This document shows positions 28,772 through 37,112 of a DNA stretch of 64,000 nt, one piece after another (the stretch's first letter is position 1; every line of letters starts with the position of its first letter). The stretch spans positions 1 through 64,000 of the forward strand of contig CADCIU010000009.1 in assembly GCA_902801585.1 (NCBI GenBank), read 5' to 3'. Both the position numbers and the translations under genes were made by a program. This DNA comes from an uncultured Lachnospiraceae bacterium. Lineage in GTDB: Bacteria > Bacillota_A > Clostridia > Lachnospirales > Lachnospiraceae. The notes under the pieces are model-generated. The model was given only the letters and a program-made list of their open reading frames with translations. It was not told where the DNA came from and searched no databases.

Positions 28772-28786
28772 AAACCATCGGTTTAA
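28771..28786. promoter_or_regulatory. Second copy of the TTAAACCGATGGTTTAA palindrome, opposite strand
   Basis: TAAACCATCGGTTTAA is the reverse complement of the palindrome at 27835. The two copies bracket the XRE gene and the first structured region, 0.94 kb apart. Confidence 0.45.
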
Positions 28787-28814
28787 TGCATCCCTGATCC
28801 GTCCTTGCTATCAT

Positions 28815-28943
28815 ATGATCATCGACAGGGAACAATACAAAATCCCGAAGACCGAAGTCAGGCAGAGAACCGACTTCAAGGCGAACAAAGGATTTCCTGC
28901 CGGATACAGGCGCATACTGCAGCGCTGTCAGAACATGAGTTGA
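28815..28943 (+). CDS. Possible 42-residue protein upstream of the structured region
   Basis: A short frame, MIIDREQYKIPKTEVRQRTD onward, with protein-like composition ending in RRILQRCQNMS. No good ribosome site is seen before the ATG at 28815. It may be the end of a truncated gene or a true small protein of the downstream DUF2828 locus. I do not recognise it. Confidence 0.3.
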   Translation: MIIDREQYKIPKTEVRQRTDFKANKGFPAGYRRILQRCQNMS

Positions 28944-29577
28944 TAACAGGAAACACCGCATAACAGGGAAAAACCCAGGCCGTGTGGCACCGTTAACCTT
29001 CCACCCTGAACTGTTCCGAGAGGAGGTGCAGTCACCGTTGGATATTCTGACAGAACAATTTCTATGATCAGTAATGAATGAAAACCGCGTCTGATCAAAT
29101 ATCCGGTCATTTTACCACGTTTGCCTATGGCGTCCACCACGACCGGCGTGCAATACGCCGCTGTGGAAGCAGAGCAGGAAACCTGTCATGGACTGCCCCG
29201 GCGTTTATGGAATAGGGCAAAGGGGAGTCATACCAAACATGAAAGGCGGAATGCCGAGCGGACAAGCGGCGCGGCGCATTCTCTGCCAAAATCCCGAAAC
29301 GGGGAGGACAAAAGCGAACAACGCAGTAAGGTATTGGGGAACGAGAAAGGTTCTCCGCAGGCAGACCGCAGCGGCACAGGGCTGAAATGCTCCCGGTGAT
29401 CGTGTTTTTCTACAAGGGCAAGTGAAAAACAGCGGCTTCCTGCTGCCGGCAGCACGGAACGGCGTTAACAGACGTGCACCGGACAGATCACTCCCGCAGG
29501 AACGCCCCTCCGGGCACTTATCTGAAGCGTGACCTCACGTCCTCGCGGCGGCTGAAATGTCGTCAGCACTGAGGAAA
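28944..29577 (+). ncRNA. Candidate structured non-coding RNA upstream of the DUF2828/vWA gene
   Basis: This 630-base stretch has no convincing gene but many local helices: TGATCAG/CTGATCA (29065 and 29091), CCGGTC/GACCGG (29103 and 29141), CGGCGT/ACGCCG with a GCAAT loop (about 29143-29159), CCCG/CGGG (about 29293-29303), GAGAA/TTCTC (29343-29355), TGTTTTTC/GAAAAACA (29403-29431), TTCC-TGCTG/CAGCA-GGAA (about 29437-29459) and GCCC/GGGC (29504-29515). It runs to the ribosome site of the DUF2828 gene. Ro-protein loci elsewhere encode Y RNAs in this position, which is the reason for the call. It could instead be a structured leader of the mRNA. Confidence 0.45.
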
Positions 29578-29590
29578 GGAGGAGATGAAA

Positions 29591-31090
29591 ATGACTTATC
29601 TGGACAAGCTGAAAACAGAAGCCAATTACACCCGCACCCTGAACGGCGCCAAAACGCACGGCAGCACCGGCAGTGCATGCCTGGACTTTTTTGCCGTCGC
29701 AGGCGGAATGCGCTATCGCAGCCCTGAAAGTCAGATCAGGCTGTTCGACCGCGCGTATATCGAGACCCCGGATCTTGCGATGAAGCTGCTTTTTCATCTG
29801 CGCGACATCCGCGGCGGTATGGGCGAGCGCAGACTTTTCAGGACGCTGATGCGCCACGTGGCTTTCACCTGGCCGGAATCCGCCAGGAAGAATGCGGCTT
29901 ACATTGCACAATTCGGGCGATGGGATGACCTGCTGTGTCTTTTGGGCACACCTGCCAAAATACAGGCAGTCCGGGTGATCAAAGACCAGCTGGCAGAGGA
30001 TGAGGCCGCGCTCAAACGCAGGGAGGCAGGAGAAGAAGACGCGCATATCTCTCTTTTGGCAAAGTGGATGCCTTCGGACAACGCATCCAGCCCGCGCACG
30101 CGCCAAAATGCGCAGAAGCTGATGAGCGCGCTTAATATGGATCAGAAAGAGTATCGCCGTTTGGTGACCGCGCTCAGAGCGCGCATCGGCCTGACAGAGC
30201 GCCAGCTGACCGGGAAACACCCGGAAAAGATTAATTACGAGGCGGTGCCTGCGCAGGCGATGCTGAAATACCGCAGCGCGTTTGAGCGGATCGATAAGGA
30301 CCGCTTCGAGGATTACCTGGTCGATGTGTGCGCCGGAGAGAAGAAGATCCATGCGGATACGCTGTTTCCGTATGAAGTGCTCAGGCCCTTTTTTGACGGC
30401 GGCTACTGGAACAGAGATATTCCTGACGGCATAAACACTCTGGAGCAGCTGTGGGAGCATCTGCCCGGAGCCGTGGGCAACGTGAATGCAATCAGTGTAG
30501 TAGATACATCCGGATCCATGTACTGCAGCCGTGGACCGCTGATGCCGGCACTGATCTCTCAGGCGATGGGCCTGTACTGTGCGGAACGCTGCAAAGGATA
30601 TTTCCACAATCACCTGATCACGTTTGAGAGTACCCCGCACCTGGTCGAGATCCACGGCGCGAACCTGCTTGACAAACTCAGGTATATCGACACACTGCCT
30701 TGGGGCGGAAGCACGAATCTGGAAGCTGTTTTTGAACTTATCCGTCGCACAGCGTTGAAAAACAATGTCATGCAGGAAGAACTGCCTTCGGTGATCTATA
30801 TTTTTTCGGACATGGAGTTCAACTACTGCATGAGAAATGCAGACAAGACTGTGTACGAAAATGCCAGAGACCTATTTGAAGCCAGTGGTTACAAGATGCC
30901 CGCGGTTGTGTTCCACAACGTGAACAGCTGGCAGATGCAGACGCCTGTCACGGCGCACACGCGCGGCACGGCGCTGTCGAGCGGAGCCGCGACCAATACA
31001 ATGGCGCATAAGTTTGACGGAAATATCACGCCTATGGAGCACATGCTCCGTGTGCTGGGCAGCGAGCGGTATGAGATGATCCGGGCGTAA
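29591..31090 (+). CDS. DUF2828/vWA protein with Ro60-like architecture
   Basis: A 499-aa protein. The first 300 residues match the DUF2828 pattern (PDLAMKLLFHLRDIRGGMGERRLFR, then IAQFGRWDDLL), apparently an all-helical repeat fold. From about residue 296 a vWA domain follows, with the MIDAS VVDTSGSM and a later LPWGGSTNLEAVF and IYIFSDMEF. A helical repeat plus vWA is the layout of Ro60/TROVE proteins, which bind Y RNAs and misfolded RNAs; functional equivalence is my inference. The ATG at 29591 is preferred to 29585 because AGGAGG at 29578-29583 leaves proper spacing only for the former. A structured region precedes it. Confidence 0.8.
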   Translation: MTYLDKLKTEANYTRTLNGAKTHGSTGSACLDFFAVAGGMRYRSPESQIRLFDRAYIETPDLAMKLLFHLRDIRGGMGERRLFRTLMRHVAFTWPESARKNAAYIAQFGRWDDLLCLLGTPAKIQAVRVIKDQLAEDEAALKRREAGEEDAHISLLAKWMPSDNASSPRTRQNAQKLMSALNMDQKEYRRLVTALRARIGLTERQLTGKHPEKINYEAVPAQAMLKYRSAFERIDKDRFEDYLVDVCAGEKKIHADTLFPYEVLRPFFDGGYWNRDIPDGINTLEQLWEHLPGAVGNVNAISVVDTSGSMYCSRGPLMPALISQAMGLYCAERCKGYFHNHLITFESTPHLVEIHGANLLDKLRYIDTLPWGGSTNLEAVFELIRRTALKNNVMQEELPSVIYIFSDMEFNYCMRNADKTVYENARDLFEASGYKMPAVVFHNVNSWQMQTPVTAHTRGTALSSGAATNTMAHKFDGNITPMEHMLRVLGSERYEMIRA

Positions 31091-31118
31091 GGGAGACAGG
31101 GGACGGTTCTCTGTCTCC
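31091..31118 (+). repeat. Family A hairpin, likely terminator of the DUF2828 gene
   Basis: GGAGACAG / CTGTCTCC stem around GGGACGGTTCT, followed by CTTTTCTG, starting directly after the stop codon. Confidence 0.75.
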
Positions 31119-31137
31119 TTTTCTGTCTCGCGCGGGT

Positions 31138-31532
31138 GGTGTCAAGGGGACGGTTCTACTGACAACTTTTAGTCTGGGAGACAAGGGCCTTAAGGACGCC
31201 GGGATCAAGCCCGAGCGAGAGCGGCATGCCTCTCCGTATCACGTTGAATTCGCAGGGATTCACACAGATCCTTCCTTCGCTTCGGAGGGAACCGCATTTC
31301 CAGAACTCGCCGTCCGCTCTGATGACCGGACGTCTCAGACAGGTGGGCTTTCGGGCTGCAGGAGCTGCAGCCCGCATTCCCTCCTTCGCTCAGGAATGAT
31401 CAGGTTCATCCGCGCTGCTCATTCAGAGTGCTCCGGAGAGGCATGCCGCTCTCGCTCGGGCTGGTCCCCGGCGACCTTGAGGCCCTTGTCTCCCAGTCCA
31501 AAAGTTGTCAGAAGAACCGTCCCCTTGACACC
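31138..31532. repeat. Large palindromic element, copy 1 (395 bp)
   Basis: The two ends are Family A half-repeats (GGTGTCAAGGGGACGGTTCT and its complement). They continue as nearly complementary arms of about 97 bases that run through GGGAGACAAGGGCC, GCCCGAGCGAGAGC and GGCATGCCTCTCCG. The interior of about 200 bases contains smaller stems: CGTCCG/CGGACG and GGGCTGCAG/CTGCAGCCC with a 3-base loop. A second copy lies at 62614-63017. Arms differ between copies yet remain paired within each. A partial tandem duplication of the right end follows at 31533-31573. No transposase frame is present. Confidence 0.85.
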
Positions 31533-31663
31533 TCCAGTCCAAAAGTTGTCAGAAGAACCGTCCCCTTGACACCCCTCCCCGTCTCTCCCAAAACATGGTA
31601 TTATAGAGTATATATGTTTTCACTACATCGATATATCATGATCTCAAAGGAGCGGGGATAAGT

Positions 31664-33856
31664 ATGAAAAGACTGACAGCATTAGCTCTTGCCGGCGTAC
31701 TGGTGCTTGGAACCGCATGCGGCGGCGGGACGCAGACGGACAACAACGCCCAGACTGCACAGACAGAAGCAGCCTCAGCACAGGCCGACACAACGGTGAG
31801 CGCAAAAGACGCTGCAGCAGACGAAGCGGTAGAGACGGACACAGAAGACGAAGCAGATTCCGCCGCAAGCGGCAGAAAGAATAAGGGAATTGCGCAGAAC
31901 GAGAAGGGCGACGCGATCATTACAGAAGATGACAACGCCTTAACGGGCGACGGAACGGTGACTGCTTTTATCGGCGAGCCTTTCTATGACGGTGTGATCA
32001 AGGACTACGACGAAGCCTATAAGGCAGTACAGAGCGTATACGACAGGATCGGCGCGGATAATACGACAAAGCTTGAACTGGCGGAGATACGGCCGACTGA
32101 AGATAACATCTGCTATACATTCTGGCAGATCGCCGGAGATATTCGAGTATTCGGCGCTGCGGTCAAGCTGATCACAGACAACGATGGCAAGGCTATCGGT
32201 CTTGTGAGTGCGATCCTGCCGAATGTGAAGGCCGCACCGGCTTCGGAGTGGGGCATTACAGAAGAAGAAGCGGAAGCGATCATCGAAGATTATTACAAAG
32301 AGGTTGGCGTCCATGCAGTGGATGGAGCTACGGATCAGATCCTGATGCCGATCATGGAAGGATCAGAAGTATACTGCTATGCATGGGTCGTGTACACGGA
32401 GAATTTTTCCGACCAGTATGATACCGCCTATCTTGCGCATTATGTCAAATCAAACGGAGAATACCTGTTTGCAATTCCGATCTCGGAGCCGCACAACGCG
32501 GATGCGATGGCCGGCGATGTGACGGCATTTGCCTTCGACAAAATGGAGGAAGCAGAGTGGACAGGCACCATCGAGCACGAGGATGGGACGGAAGAGGAGA
32601 TCACGGTTCCGGTCATGCAGGATACGGAGACCGGTGAGATTATTCTCGGCGATCTCAAGCGCAAAATACTGTGTGCCGACTTTTCCGATTATGAATTTAA
32701 CAAGACACTTACGCCCAGAGCATCGGAAGACGGAGCCACTTGGAATGCGGGTGAACTGCTGACATATTACAATGTTATACGTGTCTGGGATTACTACGAC
32801 GAGATCGGATGGACAGGACCGGATGATAACGGGACACCGTCTCTTCTGCTGATGAATCTGGTCGACAAGAACGGGGAGCCCGTCAACAATGCATATTACA
32901 GCGGACGCGAAAGAGGATTCCAGGTCTTCGCCTTTAACGCTGTCAATTTCGGCGACTGCGCGGATGTGATCGGTCACGAATTCACCCATTGCGTGACAGG
33001 AACGACAATGACCACGAACCTGTATCTCAATGACTACGGCGCGATCAACGAAGCGATGAGCGATATCATGGGCAACCTCATCGAGATGTCCGTCGATGAC
33101 CGTCCGGACGGAGCCTGGATCATCGGAGAAAACTCTCCAAGTGTGCGGCGTTTCTTTGAGGAACCCAATAAGGGCAGCCAGCCGGGGTTCTTCTGGGATC
33201 AGTATTTTGTCCCGAGTGTCAAAAGAGGATCGGACCACAACGACAGCGGCGGTGTGCACATTAATTCTTCCCTCCTCAATGTCATTTCCTATAAGCTGAG
33301 TAAAGCCGGTATGAGCGAAGATGATCAGTGCTACTACTGGATGAACGTGGCAATTGCACTGACGCCCCGCACGGACTTCGCGCAGCTCGCGGAGCTTCTT
33401 CCCTGGTGCATGAAATCTGCAGGATTTGCGCAGTACGAGGGTGCAGTTCGGGAAGCGCTGGAGGAGACCGGATACGGGAACCGTCAGCTTCCTGATGAAG
33501 TGCCGGAGGGGAAGGCGATCATCACATTTACGTATGAGGAGCCTGAGAAATATCAGAATTACGATCCTTTGATCAGGCTGATCGATATTGACGATAACGA
33601 TAACTCGATCATGACGTGGCCGGAAGGCGGCACAGGGCAGGTGGCAGCTGTTGCGCCGGAAGGTCAGTATGCGATGTTCCTCATACTGATCAACGAAGAA
33701 GATGATGATGATCTTATCTATTATCTGTATTCAGAGGATGGCTGGGAGACCTTGGAATACGAAGAATTCCTTGAAAAACTAAGTGATCTGGATATGGATA
33801 ATGTCATCAAGGCGGAGTCGGGCGAGAAGAAAGAAGTTGAAGGCCCGAAGTGGTGA
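31664..33856 (+). CDS. M4-family (thermolysin-like) metallopeptidase lipoprotein
   Basis: A 730-aa exported zinc peptidase. The signal peptide has a lipobox (LGTAC, Cys near residue 19), followed by an Ala/Thr/Glu-rich linker. A propeptide with FTP/PepSY-like features spans about 85-300. The zinc site is HEFTH near residue 437 with the third ligand Glu in GAINEAMSDIMGN near 462, and the active-site His lies in SGGVHINSSLLN. The C-terminal 150 residues are acidic and unassigned. It would degrade proteins at the cell surface. A Family A hairpin follows the stop. Confidence 0.92.
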   Translation: MKRLTALALAGVLVLGTACGGGTQTDNNAQTAQTEAASAQADTTVSAKDAAADEAVETDTEDEADSAASGRKNKGIAQNEKGDAIITEDDNALTGDGTVTAFIGEPFYDGVIKDYDEAYKAVQSVYDRIGADNTTKLELAEIRPTEDNICYTFWQIAGDIRVFGAAVKLITDNDGKAIGLVSAILPNVKAAPASEWGITEEEAEAIIEDYYKEVGVHAVDGATDQILMPIMEGSEVYCYAWVVYTENFSDQYDTAYLAHYVKSNGEYLFAIPISEPHNADAMAGDVTAFAFDKMEEAEWTGTIEHEDGTEEEITVPVMQDTETGEIILGDLKRKILCADFSDYEFNKTLTPRASEDGATWNAGELLTYYNVIRVWDYYDEIGWTGPDDNGTPSLLLMNLVDKNGEPVNNAYYSGRERGFQVFAFNAVNFGDCADVIGHEFTHCVTGTTMTTNLYLNDYGAINEAMSDIMGNLIEMSVDDRPDGAWIIGENSPSVRRFFEEPNKGSQPGFFWDQYFVPSVKRGSDHNDSGGVHINSSLLNVISYKLSKAGMSEDDQCYYWMNVAIALTPRTDFAQLAELLPWCMKSAGFAQYEGAVREALEETGYGNRQLPDEVPEGKAIITFTYEEPEKYQNYDPLIRLIDIDDNDNSIMTWPEGGTGQVAAVAPEGQYAMFLILINEEDDDDLIYYLYSEDGWETLEYEEFLEKLSDLDMDNVIKAESGEKKEVEGPKW

Positions 33857-33863
33857 ACGAAAA

Positions 33864-33892
33864 GGGAGACAGGGGACGGTTCTCTGTCTCCC
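33864..33892. repeat. Family A hairpin between convergent genes
   Basis: GGGAGACAG / CTGTCTCCC around GGGACGGTTCT fills the gap between the M4 peptidase and the MarR gene, touching the MarR stop. Confidence 0.85.
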
Positions 33893-34345
33893 TTACTGGT
33901 TCATCAACCCCTCCTCACAGATTTCGCGCATGTTGGCGGCGATGAGATCGAGGCAGTGATACATATTCTCGCGCATCTCATCCGTGATGCCCTGGCCTGC
34001 CAGGTCGAGGGCAACTGCTGCGCGAGCCCGAATCTGCGCGGCGAGCTCCTGCCCGCGGGGAGTGAGTTTCGGGTTTATCCTATACTTAGGACCGTTATAC
34101 GGCTCCAAAATTTCTTTCTTCTGAAAGTCTGCGAGAGCTCGGGAGACATCCGCCTTGTCGCGCTGGCACAAATCAGCGAGCCGGGCGGCAGTGATCTCTC
34201 CCTCATAACCGTCGAGCAGCAGCAAGTACAGAGCGTGCGTGCCCCGCAGCCCGTACTTTTTCATTTCTTCAGTCGCGATCTTATTCCAATATCTGGAAAT
34301 GTTGAAAATATCCAATGAAAAATGCTCAAAGCGGTTCTCCATCAT
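33893..34345 (-). CDS. MarR-family transcriptional regulator
   Basis: A 150-aa winged-helix protein. The DNA-binding part (about 30-100) includes GLRGTHALYLLLLDGYEGEITAARLADLCQRDKADVSRALADFQKKEIL and the wing YRINPKLTPRGQEL. MarR proteins bind palindromes as dimers and are released by small ligands. It lies 96 bases downstream of the DegV gene on the same strand, so the two may share a transcript. Confidence 0.9.
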   Translation of the reverse strand: MMENRFEHFSLDIFNISRYWNKIATEEMKKYGLRGTHALYLLLLDGYEGEITAARLADLCQRDKADVSRALADFQKKEILEPYNGPKYRINPKLTPRGQELAAQIRARAAVALDLAGQGITDEMRENMYHCLDLIAANMREICEEGLMNQ

Positions 34346-34441
34346 TCCATCCTTTCCGTCTGCGGCGCGGTGACGGGAAATGCGCCCGCAACACGGCAGC
34401 CCAGGTTGTTCATCGGCAGCCCAAGTGATACTGCAACAGCC

Positions 34442-35290
34442 TTATTTTACCTCACCGGATTTAAAATAAGCAACCGCAACGGCACCGGGGCCTGCATGTG
34501 TACCGACGACGCTGCTGAGCTGGACGCAGTCCAGATCTGAGACCTGACCTTGCCACAGGCTCTGGCTGTCCTGTATATACTGCCGGAGCGTGTTGTCGGA
34601 CAATCCGGTGTAACCGAGCAGGAGAGGCATGGAGAAATCGACACCGTCCCGGCGGATCTGCTCTGCCAAAAGATTGTTGGCCTTTTTGGAGCCGCGCGCC
34701 TTACCGAGAATGGCAAGCCTGCCGTCCCGGGCCGTGAGGACAGGCTTGATGCCCAGAACGCCGCCTGCAAACGCGGCAGCACCGGAGATCCGGCCGCCTT
34801 TTTTCAAGTACTCGAGAGTATCGACCATAGCGACCAGACCGATCTCATCGCGCTTTTTTGACAGGTGCTGCGCAAGGTCATCCAGTCCCATGCCGTCCGA
34901 AGCGCAGCGCAGAGCGTACTCGGCGAGAATGCCGGAACCGATGGAGACATTCATGCTGTCCACAACGCGGACATTGGGGTAATCCTCAGCGGCGATACAA
35001 GCGCTCTGATATGTGCCCGAAAGGCGGGAGGAGACCGTGATCACGACGGCTTCTTCTCCTTTCTCCTTAAGCTCCCGGAAGACCTTTTCGAATGCTTCAG
35101 GTGTCGCCTGACTTGTCTTGGGAAGCTCCGGGGCGGAAGTCAGCTTCCGATAGAATTCCTGCTTGTTTATAGTGACGCCGTCAATAAAGTCCTTCTCTCC
35201 AAATGAGACGGTGAGCGGTACGACGGTAAAAATACTGCTGTATTTCTCTGCAATATCTACAGTGGAATCGATGATGATTCTTACTGCCAT
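34442..35290 (-). CDS. DegV-family fatty-acid-binding protein
   Basis: A 282-aa DegV protein; members bind fatty acids and pass them to fatty acid kinase FakA for incorporation into phospholipids. Seen are VRIIIDSTVDI at the N-terminus, TSQATPEAFEKVF, TVSSRLSGTYQSA and the C-terminal VVGTHAGPGAVAVAYF. GGAGGATC precedes the ATG. Divergent from the LtrA-like gene with a 231-base gap that contains two matching palindromes. Confidence 0.92.
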   Translation of the reverse strand: MAVRIIIDSTVDIAEKYSSIFTVVPLTVSFGEKDFIDGVTINKQEFYRKLTSAPELPKTSQATPEAFEKVFRELKEKGEEAVVITVSSRLSGTYQSACIAAEDYPNVRVVDSMNVSIGSGILAEYALRCASDGMGLDDLAQHLSKKRDEIGLVAMVDTLEYLKKGGRISGAAAFAGGVLGIKPVLTARDGRLAILGKARGSKKANNLLAEQIRRDGVDFSMPLLLGYTGLSDNTLRQYIQDSQSLWQGQVSDLDCVQLSSVVGTHAGPGAVAVAYFKSGEVK

Positions 35291-35430
35291 TTGAGTGATC
35301 CTCCTTATTTCTGTGTTAGAATATATAGGTCATAACTTGGTTAAGCCGGTAAATTTATGAAGGCAAAATAATGACCTGTATTGGGTTAAATGTCTCTTGC
35401 CGGTGAATAAATATCGTTTGAAGCACAAAT

Positions 35431-35482
35431 GTTGATTTGTCAACGTTTAGGAGAATAGCACACAGTTTGTTGAAATGTCAAC
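35431..35482. promoter_or_regulatory. Pair of GTTGAWWTGTCAAC palindromes
   Basis: GTTGATTTGTCAAC (35431-35444) and GTTGAAATGTCAAC (35469-35482) are two copies of a 5+5 palindrome 38 bases apart, 40 bases before the LtrA-like start. They look like operator sites for a dimeric repressor controlling one or both divergent genes. The regulator is not known; the nearby MarR protein is one candidate. Confidence 0.5.
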
Positions 35483-35521
35483 AAGTTTTCCGCAACTTTT
35501 TTTCGTGATACTGTTTTCGTG

Positions 35522-36691
35522 ATGGGGGAAAGACACTTGCAGAAGGAAGAATTGCAGAAAGAAGAATTGCAGAAAGAAGAAAAAAAGGTAGAGTACCTCG
35601 AACTGATCTATGACCTGATCTTTGTCTATATCATCGGAAGGAACAACTCTCTGCTGCGCCAAGTGGAGGGCGGGTTCGTCACGGGATCCACTTTTATGAT
35701 CTATGTGTTCTGCACGCTTGCCGTTATTCAGATCTGGAATTTCTCCACTTACTACATCAATATGCACGGGCGAAATGGCATACGGGATCATATTGCACTT
35801 TTGCTCAACATGTATCTGCTTTACTATATCGGAGAGGGGATCGGGCCTCACTGGGACAGCTATCAGAAGAAGTTCCACGTCGCCTGGGCACTGATCCTGA
35901 TCAATCTCGGTGTTCAATACGCCATCGAATTTCGCGGTCACAGAGGACGCCTTGTGGAGGAACGAACGATCAGGCGCATGATGATCGTTCTATTCGGAGA
36001 GGCTGCATTGGTGCTGGCAGTGCTCCCTTTCTATAACAACACCGGGATGTTCCTTGCACCGGTGCCGATCCTGTACGGTATGGTGATGACTCTGATCTTT
36101 GCGGATAAAAATAAAGCAGAGCTGGTGGACTTCCCACATCTGTCAGAGAGAGCAATGCTGTATGTGGTCTTTACGTTCGGGGAGATGATCATTGTCATTG
36201 CTTCCTATTTTGACGAAGTTTTCACAGTGAATAACGCTTATTTCTCCGCCCTGTGCTTCCTGATCGTGGTGGGCTTGTTCCTCTGCTATGAGGTGCTGTA
36301 TGACCGGATCATTGATCGCGATATGAAGACGTCGGGAATCGGATACATGATCATCCATATCTTCCTGATCTTTGCCATGAACAACATCACGACATCTTTG
36401 GAGTTCATGCGCAACGAACAGGTGCTTCTGCTGCCGAAGATCCTGTTTTTGATCGCTTCTTTGCTGCTGTACTTTTTCTGCCTGTTCACGCTGCAGATGT
36501 TTGCAAAGCCGCAGTTCAAGCTGTGCCGCCGCTTTTTGGTGCCGATCGCCGTGACGACGGTTGTGTTTGCGGGGGCGATGATCCTGCTGCGAGAGAATAT
36601 GCGGCTCAATATTTTGGCAACAGTCATTTATGCGTTTGCCATGTTCCTTGAAATCTGGCGTTTCAGCAGGCAGAAATGCGAAGAGATTTGA
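35522..36691 (+). CDS. LtrA-family (low temperature requirement A) membrane protein
   Basis: A 389-aa protein with about ten membrane helices. The VEYLELIYDLIFVYII segment and DFPHLSERAMLYVVFTFGEMIIVIA segment match the LtrA family, whose biochemical role is unclear. The N-terminus contains three tandem LQKEE units encoded by a 15-bp DNA repeat. Start choice is uncertain: ATG 35522 lacks a ribosome site, while TTG 35537 has GGGGGAAAG upstream. Confidence 0.8.
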   Translation: MGERHLQKEELQKEELQKEEKKVEYLELIYDLIFVYIIGRNNSLLRQVEGGFVTGSTFMIYVFCTLAVIQIWNFSTYYINMHGRNGIRDHIALLLNMYLLYYIGEGIGPHWDSYQKKFHVAWALILINLGVQYAIEFRGHRGRLVEERTIRRMMIVLFGEAALVLAVLPFYNNTGMFLAPVPILYGMVMTLIFADKNKAELVDFPHLSERAMLYVVFTFGEMIIVIASYFDEVFTVNNAYFSALCFLIVVGLFLCYEVLYDRIIDRDMKTSGIGYMIIHIFLIFAMNNITTSLEFMRNEQVLLLPKILFLIASLLLYFFCLFTLQMFAKPQFKLCRRFLVPIAVTTVVFAGAMILLRENMRLNILATVIYAFAMFLEIWRFSRQKCEEI

Positions 36692-36747
36692 TGCCGGGTT
36701 GTGAGTGAATGGAGGGATGCATGCGTATCCGGATATTTGGAAGAGGA

Positions 36748-36951
36748 TTAGAATGCAAAAAAAGAACGGGGATCCGGCTGCTGCCGGAATCCCCGTTTTT
36801 GGTCATGTATGATCAGTTCTTTTATCTGACCGAGCTTGTCTGCAATGTAAGCTCTGAGTCCTAAAAAACCGGCAGTTCCCAGTACGGCGATAATAACAAG
36901 GATAATCAGGATCACTCGTCCGGCACCGCCTTTTTTCTTATTCTGTTCCAT
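36748..36951 (-). CDS. Small single-helix membrane protein
   Basis: A 67-aa protein with AAAGGAG before its ATG: a basic N-terminus (EQNKKKGGAG), one membrane helix (RVILIILVIIAVLGTAGFLGL) and a short tail. The last 20 codons read through a strong terminator hairpin, so the natural stop may have been lost or the terminator recruited. No family recognised. Confidence 0.5.
   Translation of the reverse strand: MEQNKKKGGAGRVILIILVIIAVLGTAGFLGLRAYIADKLGQIKELIIHDQKRGFRQQPDPRSFFAF
36758..36800. terminator. Terminator hairpin, possibly bidirectional
   Basis: AACGGGGATCCGG and CCGGAATCCCCGTT pair almost fully around CTGCTG, with an A run on the left and T run on the right. It lies in the 3' end of the small membrane-protein frame and after the LtrA-like gene. 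Confidence 0.85.
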
Positions 36952-37029
36952 ATTTAACTCCTTTTCAGTGAGGGATTATTCAATAACTATTCCTATTTAC
37001 GGGGGAGAGGAGGGCAATCCATGGTAGAA

Positions 37030-37099
37030 TGGTGTCAGGGGTGTCAGGGGGACGGTTCTTTTGACATCCCTGACATAAAAGAACCGTCCCCGTGACACT
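37030..37099. repeat. Family A palindrome upstream of beta-helix gene
   Basis: GTGTCAGGGGGACGGTTCTT with the inverse AAAGAACCGTCCCCGTGACAC. The right end lies 14 bases before the next ATG, so this copy sits in the leader or promoter of that gene. Confidence 0.85.
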
Positions 37100-37112
37100 A
37101 TTTGAGGTAAAC

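Noticed and set aside
28461..28943. Open frame of 160 codons upstream of the DUF2828 gene
   Set aside because: Its middle part translates Family A repeats (CQKNRPPDT, VKRTVPLT) and its first part translates the structured region; only the last 42 codons could be coding.
29121..29399. 92-codon open frame within the structured region
   Set aside because: Overlaps another open frame, has no ribosome site, and its composition is low in hydrophobic residues; inverted repeats explain the region better.
28944..29577. Known large RNAs (RNase P RNA, tmRNA, group II intron) as identity of the structured region
   Set aside because: The conserved core sequences of these RNAs that I know (for example the GAGGAAAGTC box or a domain V hairpin) could not be found.
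29465..30655. Long minus-strand open frame of 396 codons
   Set aside because: It lies opposite the DUF2828/vWA gene, has no ribosome site and a composition typical of an antisense shadow.
31310..31345. CTGATGA beside a CGTCCG/CGGACG stem, resembling a hammerhead ribozyme core
   Set aside because: The GAAA box that must follow stem II and the three-way junction are absent in both copies of the element.
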